The notes under the pieces were generated by a model. The model ran no database searches. It was given only the letters and a program-made list of their open reading frames with translations, and was not told where the DNA came from. 64,000 nt of DNA from Bacillus safensis (GTDB lineage: Bacteria > Bacillota > Bacilli > Bacillales > Bacillaceae). This document shows positions 37,876 to 47,107 of the stretch, one piece after another (position 1 is the stretch's first letter; each line of letters starts with the position of its first letter). The stretch is from contig BSBG01000004.1 in the NCBI GenBank assembly GCA_030159235.1, positions 301,389 through 365,388 of the forward strand, written 5' to 3'. The position numbers and the translations under genes were made by a program.

Positions 37876-39039
37876 TTATGAATGAACTTCTTCCTGCTGA
37901 AAAAATTTTTTTAGTGCGAGAAAAACGTCTGATTTTTGCTTCAAAATATAATGCTTAAATTTCTCATCCTGAATATGCTTATATGCTGACATTAACGTAG
38001 AATGCCGGTTGTATTGATTCACTTCACCATAGCAGAATAAATTGGCTTTTTTCATGATCTCAGTCACAAGTTTCACACAACGGGCATTGTCTGAGGTCAG
38101 GTTATCACCATCAGAAAAATGAAAAGGATAAATGTTATATCGCGACGGCGGGTATCGTTCGTCTATGAGCTCTAGCGCCTTTCGATAGACAGACGAGCAA
38201 ATGGTTCCCCCGCTCTCGCCCCGCGAGAAGAAATGTTCTTCGTCTACAACCTTCGCCTCTGTATGATGGGCAATAAATTCAATATCGACTGTCTCATACT
38301 TTGTCCGTAAGAAACGTGTCATCCAAAAGAAAAAACTTCTCGCCATATATTTTTCCCAAAGCCCCATACTTCCGCTCGTATCCATCATCGCCAAAACGAC
38401 GGCTTTCGACTCTGGTTTGGTCACTTCATTCCACGTTTTATACTTAATATCCTCTGGGTAGATCGGATAAAAGGAAGGACTGCCTGTCATCGCATTTCGT
38501 TTAAATGCCGACAGCATCGTTCGTTTTTTGTGGATATTTCCTGTTAACCCTGTTTTGCGAATATCGTTAAACTCAATTTGTTCGACAATGATGTCGTCAA
38601 GCTCCTTTTGCTTGAGGTTTGGCAGCTCTAGTTCACGAAAAAGTGCTTCCTCGAGATCTATTAATGAGACCTCTGCCTCGTAATAATCCTCACCGGCTTG
38701 ATCTCCAGCGCCCTGCCCTTTCCCTTGTCCTTGCTTACTGTCTGAGCCATCGCGTGCAACAACATCGCCAACCTCGCTGTCTCCATCTCCTTGACCCACA
38801 TGCTTATTTTTGTCGTAATTATACCGAATTTTATATTCATCTAACGAACGGATCGGAATTTTGACAACATCTTTTCCGTTAGACATGATGATGCTTTCTT
38901 CTGTGACAAGATCCGGCAAATTGTTCTTAATCGCCTCTTTGACTTTTTTCTGATGACGCTGCTGGTCGTCATAGCCTTTTCGATGGAGGGACCAGTCTTC
39001 CTGAGACACAATAAACTGACTTTTTTCTTGCCGGGACAT
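37876..39039 (-). CDS. yhbH: YhbH, DUF444 sporulation protein
   Basis: A 387-residue member of the DUF444 family with a von Willebrand A-like C-terminal half ([12 protein letters not shown] resembles a MIDAS DxSxS). Residues 95-125 are a Gly/Gln/Asp-rich linker. In B. subtilis it is expressed in the SigE mother-cell regulon together with prkA, and it lies 135 bp downstream of prkA here. ATG 39039 follows GGAGGGGG. Confidence 0.9.
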   Translation of the reverse strand: MSRQEKSQFIVSQEDWSLHRKGYDDQQRHQKKVKEAIKNNLPDLVTEESIIMSNGKDVVKIPIRSLDEYKIRYNYDKNKHVGQGDGDSEVGDVVARDGSDSKQGQGKGQGAGDQAGEDYYEAEVSLIDLEEALFRELELPNLKQKELDDIIVEQIEFNDIRKTGLTGNIHKKRTMLSAFKRNAMTGSPSFYPIYPEDIKYKTWNEVTKPESKAVVLAMMDTSGSMGLWEKYMARSFFFWMTRFLRTKYETVDIEFIAHHTEAKVVDEEHFFSRGESGGTICSSVYRKALELIDERYPPSRYNIYPFHFSDGDNLTSDNARCVKLVTEIMKKANLFCYGEVNQYNRHSTLMSAYKHIQDEKFKHYILKQKSDVFLALKKFFQQEEVHS

Positions 39040-39178
39040 TCATCCCCCTCCTCACCTGTTTGCACAATTCTTCTAACCATTGATTTCTTTATTCTATGCT
39101 GCTCGTCATCCAAGTTGACGTTCATTTCTAAAAAAGACATTACCGGTGCTGATGCGCCAATAATGCCTCCTTCATTTA

Positions 39179-41074
39179 TTAACGATTCAGAAGACTACCT
39201 ACATATTTTAAAAGTTCATTCGCACTTGTTGAATTATAACCATGCTCATCAATCAATCTCGCCACTACTTCATTAACCTTCTTCAGCTGCTGTTCATCTG
39301 GTGTCTTCGTCGATGTCGTAATTTTCACCACATCTTTTAGATCAGCAAACAACTTCTTCTGAATAGCCTCTCGTAATCTCTCATGCGAATTATAATCAAA
39401 GCGTTTTCCCTTTCTCGCATAAGCTGAAATACGAATGAGAATTTCTTCTCTGAAAGCTTTTTTGGCGTTTTCAGAAATGCCGATCTGCTCTTCAATTGAA
39501 CGCATGAGCTTTTCATCAGGATTCATTTCTTCACCCGTTAACGGATCACGCAGCTTATTTTTATTGCAGTAAGCCTCGACATTATCTAAGTAATTATCCA
39601 TCAGTGTTTTCGCAGACTCCTCATAGGAATACACAAATGCCTTTTGAACTTCCTTCTTCGCAATATCATCGTACTCTTTTCGCGCGACAGAAATGAAATT
39701 CAAATAACGCTCCCGGTCCTCGCTGGAGATAGATGGATGCTGATCTAGCCCTTCTTTTAAGGAGCGAAGAACATCAAGCGCATTGATCGATTCCATATTC
39801 TTTCGAATGATGGTAGATGAAATTCGGTTGATGACATACCGCGGATCAATTCCGCTCATCCCTTCATCATGAAATTCTTTTTTCATCTCATCAATATCAG
39901 CAGATTGGAAGCCTTCGACACTTTCCCCGTCATACAGACGCATTTTTTTCACCAAATCAATATCAGAACGCTTCGGCTCTTTAAGTCTCGTCAAAATGGA
40001 GAACATCGCGGCTACCTTCAGCGTATGAGGGGCAATATGCACATCTGCGACATCACTTTCTGAAATCATTTTATGATAAATGCGTTCTTCCTCTGTCACC
40101 TTTAAGTTATAAGGAATTGGCATCACAATAATTCTTGAATGCAAGGCCTCGTTCTTTTTATTTGAAATAAACGACCGGTACTCGGTTTCGTTCGTATGGG
40201 CGACAATCAATTCATCTGCACTAATCAAGGCGAAACGGCCTGCCTTAAAATTCCCTTCCTGCGTTAATGACAGAAGGTGCCATAGAAATTTCTCATCACA
40301 CTTTAGCATCTCCTGAAACTCCATCATCCCTCGATTTGCTTTATTGAGCTCTCCATCAAAGCGGTAGGCACGGGGATCTGATTCTGATCCAAATTCAGCA
40401 ATGGTTGAAAAATCGATGCTGCCTGTTAAATCGGCAATGTCCTGAGATTTCGGATCAGACGGACTAAAGGTACCAATGCCGGTCCGTTTATCCTCTGAGA
40501 AGAAGATCCGCTCGATTCTTACATCTTCAATTCTGCCGCCATATTCCTCTTCCAATCTCATCATGTTCAGAGGCGACAAATTCCCCTGCACACGAATGCC
40601 ATATTCTCTATAGAAATCCTCCCGCAGATTTTGCGGAATGAGATGAAGCGGGTCCTCATGCATGGGGCAGCCCTTGATCGCATAAACTGCGCCATGATCT
40701 GTCAATGAATATTCTTCAAGTCCTCTTTTCAGCCTAGTGACAAGCGTAGATTTCCCGCCGCTTACTGGTCCCATCAATAATAAAATACGCTTCCTGACAT
40801 CTAGCCGCTTTGCAGCAGGGTGAAAATATTCCTCCACTAATCTTTCCAGTGATTCCTCTAACCCAAAAAGCTCCTGATCAAAAAATTTGTAGGTTCTGAC
40901 CCCATTCTTTTCTTCAATCCCGCTGTCTTTAATCATATGATAAACGCGAGAATGAGCAGATTGAGCGACAAGTGGATTTTCCTTAATAATGTCTAAATAA
41001 TCGCTGAATGTGCCTTCCCATTTGAGACGCTGCTCTTCTTCTCTGTGCTGTTCAATTTTCTTTAAAATATCCAT
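39179..41074 (-). CDS. prkA: PrkA, AAA+ 'serine protein kinase'
   Basis: A 631-residue AAA+ protein with Walker A GPVSGGKST (102-110) and a C-terminal PrkA domain. Historically called a serine kinase; more recent work, as I recall, reports ATP-dependent protease activity. It promotes sporulation through SigK. ATG 41074 (MDILKKIEQH) has AGAGGAGG and gives exactly the B. subtilis length; the frame to 41092 uses a TTG with no site. Confidence 0.92.
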   Translation of the reverse strand: MDILKKIEQHREEEQRLKWEGTFSDYLDIIKENPLVAQSAHSRVYHMIKDSGIEEKNGVRTYKFFDQELFGLEESLERLVEEYFHPAAKRLDVRKRILLLMGPVSGGKSTLVTRLKRGLEEYSLTDHGAVYAIKGCPMHEDPLHLIPQNLREDFYREYGIRVQGNLSPLNMMRLEEEYGGRIEDVRIERIFFSEDKRTGIGTFSPSDPKSQDIADLTGSIDFSTIAEFGSESDPRAYRFDGELNKANRGMMEFQEMLKCDEKFLWHLLSLTQEGNFKAGRFALISADELIVAHTNETEYRSFISNKKNEALHSRIIVMPIPYNLKVTEEERIYHKMISESDVADVHIAPHTLKVAAMFSILTRLKEPKRSDIDLVKKMRLYDGESVEGFQSADIDEMKKEFHDEGMSGIDPRYVINRISSTIIRKNMESINALDVLRSLKEGLDQHPSISSEDRERYLNFISVARKEYDDIAKKEVQKAFVYSYEESAKTLMDNYLDNVEAYCNKNKLRDPLTGEEMNPDEKLMRSIEEQIGISENAKKAFREEILIRISAYARKGKRFDYNSHERLREAIQKKLFADLKDVVKITTSTKTPDEQQLKKVNEVVARLIDEHGYNSTSANELLKYVGSLLNR

Positions 41075-41148
41075 ATGAACCTCCTCTTTCAAGATTGAAG
41101 CTAGAAATCAGATACTGTTTTACAATCTATGCGGAGGTGTCCTATTAC

Positions 41149-41241
41149 ATGCTTTCGTTCTTCAAAATGACGAATTGGCAAACTGAATTGACAACCATCC
41201 GCAAGACCCTTCATAATAAAGGAAAAACAGGAGAAAAATGA
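41149..41241 (+). CDS. Candidate 30-residue micro-ORF
   Basis: Opens with ATG 41149, nine bases after GGAGGTG, and encodes a basic peptide (MLSFFKMTNWQTELTTIRKT...). A hairpin AGGAGAA / TTCTCCT overlaps and follows the stop codon. No homologue known to me. It lies in the 500-bp spacer between prkA and trmL. Confidence 0.4.
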   Translation: MLSFFKMTNWQTELTTIRKTLHNKGKTGEK

Positions 41242-41324
41242 TCTTCTTCTCCTGCTTTTCAAGGCGAACTTCACATCATATGAAACAGGCAGCGATTGGA
41301 ACAAAGGGATAAGGGGGAGCTTAT

Positions 41325-41411
41325 ATGAGAACGGTCATTATGATGGGCGTCATCATTACGTTTTTAGTATCCATTTTCACAGCTGGCTACGAAGGCAAGC
41401 CTGGTAAATGA
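41325..41411 (+). CDS. Candidate 28-residue membrane micropeptide
   Basis: ATG 41325 is preceded by AAGGGGGAGC at good spacing and encodes one hydrophobic helix (VIMMGVIITFLVSIFTAG) with a short polar tail (YEGKPGK). The stop codon abuts a strong terminator (41411-41449). The signal-gene-terminator arrangement makes a real small gene likely. Not recognised. Confidence 0.55.
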   Translation: MRTVIMMGVIITFLVSIFTAGYEGKPGK

Positions 41412-41449
41412 AAAAAAGGATGTTCCATTAGCGGAGCATCCTTTTTTCA
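41411..41449 (+). terminator. Terminator of the membrane micropeptide gene
   Basis: AAAAAAGGATG-TTCC / GGAG-CATCCTTTTTT stem with T run. Confidence 0.8.
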
Positions 41450-41536
41450 TTTAGTTCGTTGTTTTCAGCACTTGCATATTTACTGTATTTCCTCATTCGA
41501 ACAGTACTTCCATGTCAAAAATATTTCTTACCTCAA

Positions 41537-41568
41537 ATAAAAAAGCCGAGATCGATATCTCGGCTTTT
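41537..41568 (-). terminator. Terminator of trmL
   Basis: AAAAGCCGAGAT / ATCTCGGCTTTT around a 4-base loop, just after the trmL stop. Confidence 0.85.
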
Positions 41569-41577
41569 AACAAGATC

Positions 41578-42051
41578 TTATATGAGATCTCGATATTGTT
41601 GCTGGCGAAGTGCCTCGTATACAAGAATGGCTGCCGTATTCGACAGATTCAAGGAACGAACATGCTCTGTCATCGGTAAACGAAGACAGCGATCCATATT
41701 TCGCTCAATCAAATCTTTTGGCAATCCACTTGTCTCTCTACCAAAGACGAAGAAATAGTCTTCATCCACCTGAGAGTAATCAAATGTCGTATGCGGCTTT
41801 TGACCAAATTTTGTGATATAGAAAAATTGCCCCTTTGGATGAGCCTCAAACAATTCATCGAGCGAATCATGGTAGACCACATTGGCAAATTTCCAATAAT
41901 CGAGTCCTGCACGCTTCAGCATTTTGTCATCTGTCGAAAAACCAAGCGGACGAATCAGATGAAGGGTTGTATTTGTTGCTGCACATGTACGCGCAATATT
42001 TCCAGTATTAGCTGGAATCTCTGGTTGATATAAAACGACATGAAGTCCCAA
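41578..42051 (-). CDS. trmL: TrmL (CspR), tRNA wobble 2'-O-methyltransferase
   Basis: A 157-residue SPOUT-class knotted methyltransferase that methylates the ribose at position 34 of certain leucine tRNAs. It shows the N-terminal EIPANTGNIARTCAA, the middle FVFGRETSGLP and the knot LRLPMTEHVRSLNLSNTAAILVYEALRQ. Start is TTG 42051 behind GAGGTGA. Two leucine tRNAs, plausible substrates, lie at the right end of the window. Confidence 0.93.
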   Translation of the reverse strand: MGLHVVLYQPEIPANTGNIARTCAATNTTLHLIRPLGFSTDDKMLKRAGLDYWKFANVVYHDSLDELFEAHPKGQFFYITKFGQKPHTTFDYSQVDEDYFFVFGRETSGLPKDLIERNMDRCLRLPMTEHVRSLNLSNTAAILVYEALRQQQYRDLI

Positions 42052-42094
42052 AAAAGTTCACCTCTAATTTTCTTTTCCGCTCAACATTATACCA

Positions 42095-42997
42095 CTAACT
42101 ATCCTTCGCGGCATCGTCCAAAATGTGAAAAAACGTATAACGAATCGCAGGTGTATAGGCAGTCGAATCCTCGTATGACCAATAACGCATGCGCGAGTCA
42201 TACGTCTGTGCATTCACAAGAGGCATTCCGCCTTTGTCATGATCGACAACAATGGTTGTATGATTGTACCTTCCATCACCCTCAAAATCGTAACAAATGA
42301 CATCACCAATTTGAAGCTCATGTGCTTCTTTGAGTTTCTTTGCTCTCAAACCCGCTTTCGAATTCGCTAAATAATTTTTCATCGAATGAGCGACTGTCCA
42401 GCTATAGCTCCATGTATGCGGACGCACCCACCAACCAGACCCGCGGTTCGGATACCCTCTCGTTGGCGCATTCCCTGCTTTCAAACATTGTGAAATAAAA
42501 TTCGTACAGTTATCTTCAAAATTTTTATAGGCTGGATTCCGTTTATTCCAGTATGTCTCCGCATACTGCACGGCTGCCCGCCGGTCATAATGAAAGGCTC
42601 TCCCGAATTGTTCTTCGGTCTGAAAACGCTCATCTATATGCTCTTCCCTTTGCCGCTCTTCTAGCATCATCCGATCTTTGACAAGCATGTTGTTATAAAG
42701 GAATGCCTCTCTTTTTTCCACCTGTTCCTCTAAATAAAAAGAATCGTCTGCATCCTTGCATACATAGGTGAGATGAGCCAGATACTGCACATGCTGGGCC
42801 CCATCATCCTGAATGGCTGAATCGAGAAGTTTTGCTTTTGCCTTCGCCTTCACAATCTCAACCTGTCTTCTAGCAAAAAGCTCTTTTTTCCGCTCTACTG
42901 CGTCCACATCAGACATGAGCTGCGGCTGTTTGATTGCACGGTCATTGATTAAATACGCCAGCCTGTCTTCTAAAGCTTGCTCTAATAATTGTTTCAC
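42095..42997 (-). CDS. yhbB: YhbB, amidase_6-domain protein
   Basis: A 300-residue protein with a helical, charged N-terminal half and a C-terminal papain-like amidase domain (from about 155): catalytic Cys in FEDNCTNFISQCL and His in GRYNHTTIVVD. The family includes putative cell-wall amidases induced in sporulation. No signal peptide is visible. Start GTG 42997 with a modest GGTGG site. Confidence 0.85.
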   Translation of the reverse strand: MKQLLEQALEDRLAYLINDRAIKQPQLMSDVDAVERKKELFARRQVEIVKAKAKAKLLDSAIQDDGAQHVQYLAHLTYVCKDADDSFYLEEQVEKREAFLYNNMLVKDRMMLEERQREEHIDERFQTEEQFGRAFHYDRRAAVQYAETYWNKRNPAYKNFEDNCTNFISQCLKAGNAPTRGYPNRGSGWWVRPHTWSYSWTVAHSMKNYLANSKAGLRAKKLKEAHELQIGDVICYDFEGDGRYNHTTIVVDHDKGGMPLVNAQTYDSRMRYWSYEDSTAYTPAIRYTFFHILDDAAKDS

Positions 42998-43058
42998 ACA
43001 GACACCACCAAACTTTTTTTAAAATCTCTGTTTGGTTCATTCTATGTTCATTGGAATG

Positions 43059-44210
43059 TTATTTAGTATTTAAAGGTGTCTGCAAGAGCTCAATCCCTTT
43101 TACAATCTCTTGTTTCGCTTCTTCATCACTTTCCTGTTCAAGGGCTTTTTCCAGCTCTGGGAGCTGCTGATCGTCTCCAATTTTGCCAATCGCCCAAGCA
43201 GCCGTTCCCCGAATGACAGGTCTTGGATCCTTGTGCATCAACTCAATCAACACTGGTAAGGCAGATGCGTCTTTAAAGTGAGCAAGTGCTAAAATCGCAT
43301 TTCGCTGAATGGGCTTTTTCCCTCGCCATGATCCTGAAACATGCCCGTATTTTTCCTTAAACTCACGATTGCTGATCGTAAGAAGCGGCTTTAACAGTGG
43401 CTTCGCAATTTCAGGGTCCGGCTCCATTTCAGGATGCAAATGAAAGTCTTTTCCTTTATTAATCGGGCAGACGATTTGGCATGTATCACACCCATACAAT
43501 CGATTTCCTATTTTCGAACGAAATTCGTCAGGTAAAAATCCTTTTGTCTGAGTTAAAAACGAAATGCATCGCTGTGAATTGAGCTGTCCTGGATTCACAA
43601 GGGCACCCGTCGGACACGAATCCACACATTTATTGCATGTTCCGCACTGGTCTTCTATTTTCTCGTCTGGTTCAAACGGGACATTTGTGATCATTTCAGC
43701 CAAATACACATAAGACCCAAACTCTGGTGTGATAATCATACAGTTCTTTGCACTAAAACCAATGCCAGCGCGTTCTGCTACAGCACGATCAGACAGTTCT
43801 CCTGTATCTACCATTGATTTTGTCCGTATATCGACATGTTTGCTTCGCAAAAATTCCTCGAGCATATCGAGCTTTTTTTTCAGCACGACATGATAATCCG
43901 TTCCCCATGAAGCCCGGCAAAAGATCCCCCTTCTCGCATCCTTTGTACTTCGCGGAGCATCTTTCATTTTGGAAGGATACGCAAGCGCTATCGCCACAAT
44001 TGATTTGGCCTTCGGAAGCAGCAAAGAAGGGTTTGTCCTTTTTTCGATATCAGGCTCTTCAAAGCCTGACAAATACCCTAACGATTCATGTAAGATGAGG
44101 CGGTCTTTTAATGAATCAAATGTATCAGCGCTTGCAAATCGAATTTTATCGACACCAATTTCTTTCGCATATTGAATCAATTCTTCTTTTAATTCTCCAA
44201 CATGAATCAC
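43059..44210 (-). CDS. queG: QueG (YhbA), epoxyqueuosine reductase
   Basis: Catalyses the last step of queuosine synthesis in tRNA using cobalamin and two [4Fe-4S] clusters. The 383-residue protein shows cysteine motifs CGTCNKCVDSCPTGAL and CDTCQIVCP and, at the C-terminus, HEAT-like repeats (ILALAHFKDASALPVL, GTAAWAIGKIGD) that bind tRNA. GTG 44210 follows GGAGG. Confidence 0.95.
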   Translation of the reverse strand: MIHVGELKEELIQYAKEIGVDKIRFASADTFDSLKDRLILHESLGYLSGFEEPDIEKRTNPSLLLPKAKSIVAIALAYPSKMKDAPRSTKDARRGIFCRASWGTDYHVVLKKKLDMLEEFLRSKHVDIRTKSMVDTGELSDRAVAERAGIGFSAKNCMIITPEFGSYVYLAEMITNVPFEPDEKIEDQCGTCNKCVDSCPTGALVNPGQLNSQRCISFLTQTKGFLPDEFRSKIGNRLYGCDTCQIVCPINKGKDFHLHPEMEPDPEIAKPLLKPLLTISNREFKEKYGHVSGSWRGKKPIQRNAILALAHFKDASALPVLIELMHKDPRPVIRGTAAWAIGKIGDDQQLPELEKALEQESDEEAKQEIVKGIELLQTPLNTK

Positions 44211-44290
44211 CTTGCAAACCTCCTTTCTTTGTTTCTTCTGTTGTTTTCAGTATAATACGAGTGTATCATGACCGATTGGAGTGAGTCACT

Positions 44291-44887
44291 GTGAAGATAC
44301 ATATGGAAATTTCTCATCCTCAAAACCCGTCTATCCATGTTGGACAGATTGAATATTCGCATATTGAAGTTGGTACATCACCTCAAATGTTAAAAGGCCG
44401 CTTACGTCTGTTTCAAGAATCTTTATTTTTTGAATACGAAGATAAAACCTTAGAAGAAGTACCAGCCATCAAAGAATGGACGGACCTATTAAAAGATGTT
44501 CCTTTCCTTCCACTTCTTTCTGATATCCAAAAGGAACAATTTATTGACTCGACCAATTCCGTACAGGATTTGTCGATATTTTTCTCATTAAAATATTTCT
44601 TACCTATCCTGACATTAGATGCCGATCGCATCAAAGAGCCGCTTACACTGGCAAAACATGAGGCTAGTCACATCGAATGGCAGGACGACACAGGACTGAA
44701 TGGATTATTTTCTCAAGCAAGTAAAGCACAAGTTTCTCAAGACACAAAGAACATTGTTCAAATCATCCTTTTCCCGCCGTCTATTTCCCGGGAAAAGAGT
44801 GAAGCTCTTATTCAATCCTTGACGAAGATGTTTGTACAGATACATGGCGGAGAAAGCACATATGAACTCATTGAAAAAGCACTGTAG
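44291..44887 (+). CDS. Hypothetical protein, 198 residues
   Basis: Begins at GTG 44291 six bases after GGAGTGA. Acidic soluble protein with mixed helix and sheet (SLKYFLPILTLDADRIKEPL; NIVQIILFPPSISREKSEALIQSL). Its place between queG and tRNA-Gly resembles that of ygaO in B. subtilis, but I could not confirm homology. Its own strong terminator follows at once. Confidence 0.65.
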   Translation: MKIHMEISHPQNPSIHVGQIEYSHIEVGTSPQMLKGRLRLFQESLFFEYEDKTLEEVPAIKEWTDLLKDVPFLPLLSDIQKEQFIDSTNSVQDLSIFFSLKYFLPILTLDADRIKEPLTLAKHEASHIEWQDDTGLNGLFSQASKAQVSQDTKNIVQIILFPPSISREKSEALIQSLTKMFVQIHGGESTYELIEKAL

Positions 44888-44903
44888 CCTGACAGTGCTT
44901 TTT
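44874..44903 (+). terminator. Terminator of the hypothetical gene
   Basis: AAAAAGCACTG / CAGTGCTTTTT around an 8-base loop spanning the stop codon. Confidence 0.85.
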
Positions 44904-44922
44904 CACATTATACTGACATAAT

Positions 44923-44967
44923 AAAAAACGCAACACTTCGTTTATCTATGAAACGAAATACTGCGTT
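44923..44967 (-). terminator. Terminator of tRNA-Gly
   Basis: Minus strand: AACGCA...TTTCGTT and AACGAA...TGCGTT arms followed by TTTTTTA, about 20 bases beyond the tRNA 3' end. Confidence 0.7.
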
Positions 44968-44985
44968 ATTAACAAAATTATGTAT

Positions 44986-45059
44986 TGGAGCGGGTGATGA
45001 GAATCGAACTCACGACATCAGCTTGGAAGGCTGAGGTTTTACCACTAAACTACACCCGC
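44986..45059 (-). tRNA. tRNA-Gly (UCC)
   Basis: Complete cloverleaf on the minus strand: acceptor GCGGGTG / CACCCGC, anticodon loop CTTCCAA (anticodon TCC), T-loop GTTCGATT, encoded CCA. A single-gene transcript with its own promoter and terminator. Confidence 0.97.
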
Positions 45060-45100
45060 ATCAATCTTTTAAAAGCAACGTCATCGCGTTGACTTTTCTT

Positions 45101-45129
45101 ATGTTACAACTTTCTTAACAATTCGTCAA
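45101..45129 (-). promoter_or_regulatory. Promoter of tRNA-Gly
   Basis: Minus strand TTGACG (45124-45129), 17-bp spacer, TAACAT (45101-45106), about 40 bp before the tRNA. Confidence 0.65.
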
Positions 45130-45169
45130 GAGAATATGAAGATTTTTCGTCAAAAAACTTCATATTCTC
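45130..45169 (-). terminator. Long hairpin after the lipoprotein gene
   Basis: GAGAATATGAAG / CTTCATATTCTC, continued inward by TTTTT / AAAAA, gives a stem of about 18 bp with a GACG loop. It has no T run but sits 18 bases after the lipoprotein stop and before the tRNA promoter. Confidence 0.55.
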
Positions 45170-45186
45170 CGTATATATTACGATAA

Positions 45187-45843
45187 TTATTTATCTAGCT
45201 GGATATAAAATAAATATGCATGTGACTTATTCTTCAGCGCTTGGTTTGGGTTCTTCTCAATTTCCTCAAGCATTGGTGAATTTCCGTCTTTCCCCATTGC
45301 CGCTGTATACGCAATCAGTGCCTTCCTTCCAGAAGCCATTTTGACAGGTTCAGATTGTGCAGAAAATACATAGTCACTTACTTTGAATGGGAAGCTTGAT
45401 GTTGCTTTCGTCATCCCATCATTCTTTTTATCTGACCAAATACTAAATTGTGATTCATATGTATCTTTCTCATGATGTAATTGAAGAAGCACATTCATCG
45501 TTTGGTCGGTTCCATCCTGGTGTAAAGTAAAGGTAGAAGATGCAGCTTCCTTATTCACTAATCGACCATTTTTGTAATGACTCCCGATAAACGTAATACT
45601 CTTGTCCTTCTTCGTTAACCCTTTCAGCGTCAAAGCCACCATTTCATTAGTGGTTGATGCATCTAATAATGTTTTTTCTTTTTTTGTCAGTTTCATTTGT
45701 TCGATCGTTACTTGCTTCTTAGATACAGGCTCTGTTTCTATTGTAGAAACCTTCTTCTCTGTCGTCGTGGTTTCTGCGGCCTTCTCACCGCACCCTGCTA
45801 ATAGAAAAACAGTAAATAATAGAATACTCCATTTTTTTAACAT
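45187..45843 (-). CDS. Lipoprotein beside the peptide cassette
   Basis: A 218-residue lipoprotein (signal FTVFLLAGC; lipid-modified Cys18) with a Thr/Glu/Lys-rich linker and a C-terminal beta-rich domain (MVALTLKGLTKKDKSITFIGSHYKNG...). It resembles the immunoglobulin-like lipoproteins of unknown role (perhaps DUF5067). It follows the membrane-peptide cassette on the same strand but is separated by a terminator, so it may be an independent gene or a distal immunity protein. Confidence 0.75.
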   Translation of the reverse strand: MLKKWSILLFTVFLLAGCGEKAAETTTTEKKVSTIETEPVSKKQVTIEQMKLTKKEKTLLDASTTNEMVALTLKGLTKKDKSITFIGSHYKNGRLVNKEAASSTFTLHQDGTDQTMNVLLQLHHEKDTYESQFSIWSDKKNDGMTKATSSFPFKVSDYVFSAQSEPVKMASGRKALIAYTAAMGKDGNSPMLEEIEKNPNQALKNKSHAYLFYIQLDK

Positions 45844-45898
45844 TGTGATCCCCTTTGATGTTTTTTATTTCTCATTATACTAAAATTTGGTTCATCAT

Positions 45899-45934
45899 AC
45901 AAAAAAAGATTAGGAGAATTCTCCTAACCTTTTG
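45899..45934 (-). terminator. Terminator closing the peptide cassette
   Basis: AGGTTAGGAG / CTCCTAATCT around AATT and followed by TTTTTTT on the minus strand; the stem begins in the stop codon of the 93-residue gene. Confidence 0.85.
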
Positions 45935-46205
45935 CTTTTTTCTGTTTCATAGCTGATAGGAATGCCACAATGAGAAAACTCGCAGCAAAAATCACGATCA
46001 TATAAATAAAAAAGTTTGGCTTGATCTGAAAAGTAAACGCGGACGAGCCTTCCATTTCAAAAGCAAGACTGTTAAATAATAATGCATCATTCGTTTTTGA
46101 TTGAAATAAATGATAGAATAGTACGCCGATTGTCAGCATCGGAAAGCCTAAGAAACCTAGAAAGCCGCCAACTATAGCACCTTGTTTCATCGCCTGTATG
46201 TTCAT
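45924..46205 (-). CDS. Small two-helix membrane protein (putative immunity)
   Basis: A 93-residue protein with two hydrophobic helices (VGGFLGFLGFPMLTIGVLFYHLF and FIYMIVIFAASFLIVAFLSA) and a basic tail. It overlaps the protease gene by ATGA (four bases), so it is translationally coupled to the cassette. Small membrane proteins in this position often give immunity to a bacteriocin. No family recognised; immunity is inference. Confidence 0.75.
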   Translation of the reverse strand: MNIQAMKQGAIVGGFLGFLGFPMLTIGVLFYHLFQSKTNDALLFNSLAFEMEGSSAFTFQIKPNFFIYMIVIFAASFLIVAFLSAMKQKKAKG

Positions 46206-47107
46206 GATCGTTGTCCTCCCATTCCCCCAAGCAATAGCTGCTTCATAATGGACTTACCATCCCCCATAAACGGAAGAAGATAGAGTAATTGAATAAAATA
46301 CGTGATTGAAAAAACGAAAAAACCTGTCGAAATCGGGTTTTCTTTTAGAAATAAAACGGTCACAATGATTCCTGCTGCCCCAATCACACCGGGAACGAGT
46401 GGTCCAAGCAGCGTAATCCATACCTGCTTTTTCTGAAACGGATCTAATACGGGTCTCACAAATTTCACCGACATCATATCACTCGCAAAAAAGCCTTGAG
46501 GACCATCTCGTCCCGCAAATTTCCGATGCGCATATCCATGGGCTGCCTCATGTAAGGCGGTTCCAGTAATTAATCCAAAATAAATAATTGTAAAATAAAT
46601 TGCAATGGCTGCAATCGACGGATCAGGAACGAATAAAAAAGCAATCCCTGCCATGACCATGAAAAGCATCCAGAAAAAGATGATTTTACGCGTCACCATA
46701 AGCAAAGCCGTCCCCAATATATGAAGGAATGAATGCCCAGTACAATCAAATCGTTCCTTCATTTTAATTTGATACTGCTTGAAAAATTGACAGCAGGCTG
46801 TGACAATCCGGTACGGTGATTGATAATGAACAGACAGCAAATGATACTGATTCAATCCCATCATCAACTCATAAAAATCACGAGCAATCACAGACTCATC
46901 AACCTGAAACAAATCGGCGAGCTCGGCCGTAATACTCGCCTCTGTTCTTTTTCCGTCCACTTTCGTTAACATATGATACGCACTTTCATTAATCGGGAGT
47001 GTGCTCCCATACTGCGTATCAGCGAGATGCCTCTTTTGTAAGGTCACATACGGCGCTAGTGCCGGTACCCGCTCAATCTTTAGCTTACTGTTAAGAAGTT
47101 GAATCAT
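46202..47107 (-). CDS. PqqD/RRE-like domain fused to M50-type membrane metalloprotease
   Basis: A 301-residue protein. Residues about 1-92 have the PqqD fold pattern (LPINESAYHMLTKVDGKRTEASITAELADLF), used by peptide-modifying systems to bind a leader. The rest has about six membrane helices with zinc site H186-E-A-A-H190 and Asp283 in LLPFMGDGK, the site-2-protease layout. It would bind a precursor by its leader and cut it in or near the membrane. ATG 47107 follows GGAGGT and overlaps the permease gene by 17 bases. Architecture resembles peptidases of the Yyd type but carries an extra domain. Confidence 0.85.
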   Translation of the reverse strand: MIQLLNSKLKIERVPALAPYVTLQKRHLADTQYGSTLPINESAYHMLTKVDGKRTEASITAELADLFQVDESVIARDFYELMMGLNQYHLLSVHYQSPYRIVTACCQFFKQYQIKMKERFDCTGHSFLHILGTALLMVTRKIIFFWMLFMVMAGIAFLFVPDPSIAAIAIYFTIIYFGLITGTALHEAAHGYAHRKFAGRDGPQGFFASDMMSVKFVRPVLDPFQKKQVWITLLGPLVPGVIGAAGIIVTVLFLKENPISTGFFVFSITYFIQLLYLLPFMGDGKSIMKQLLLGGMGGQRS

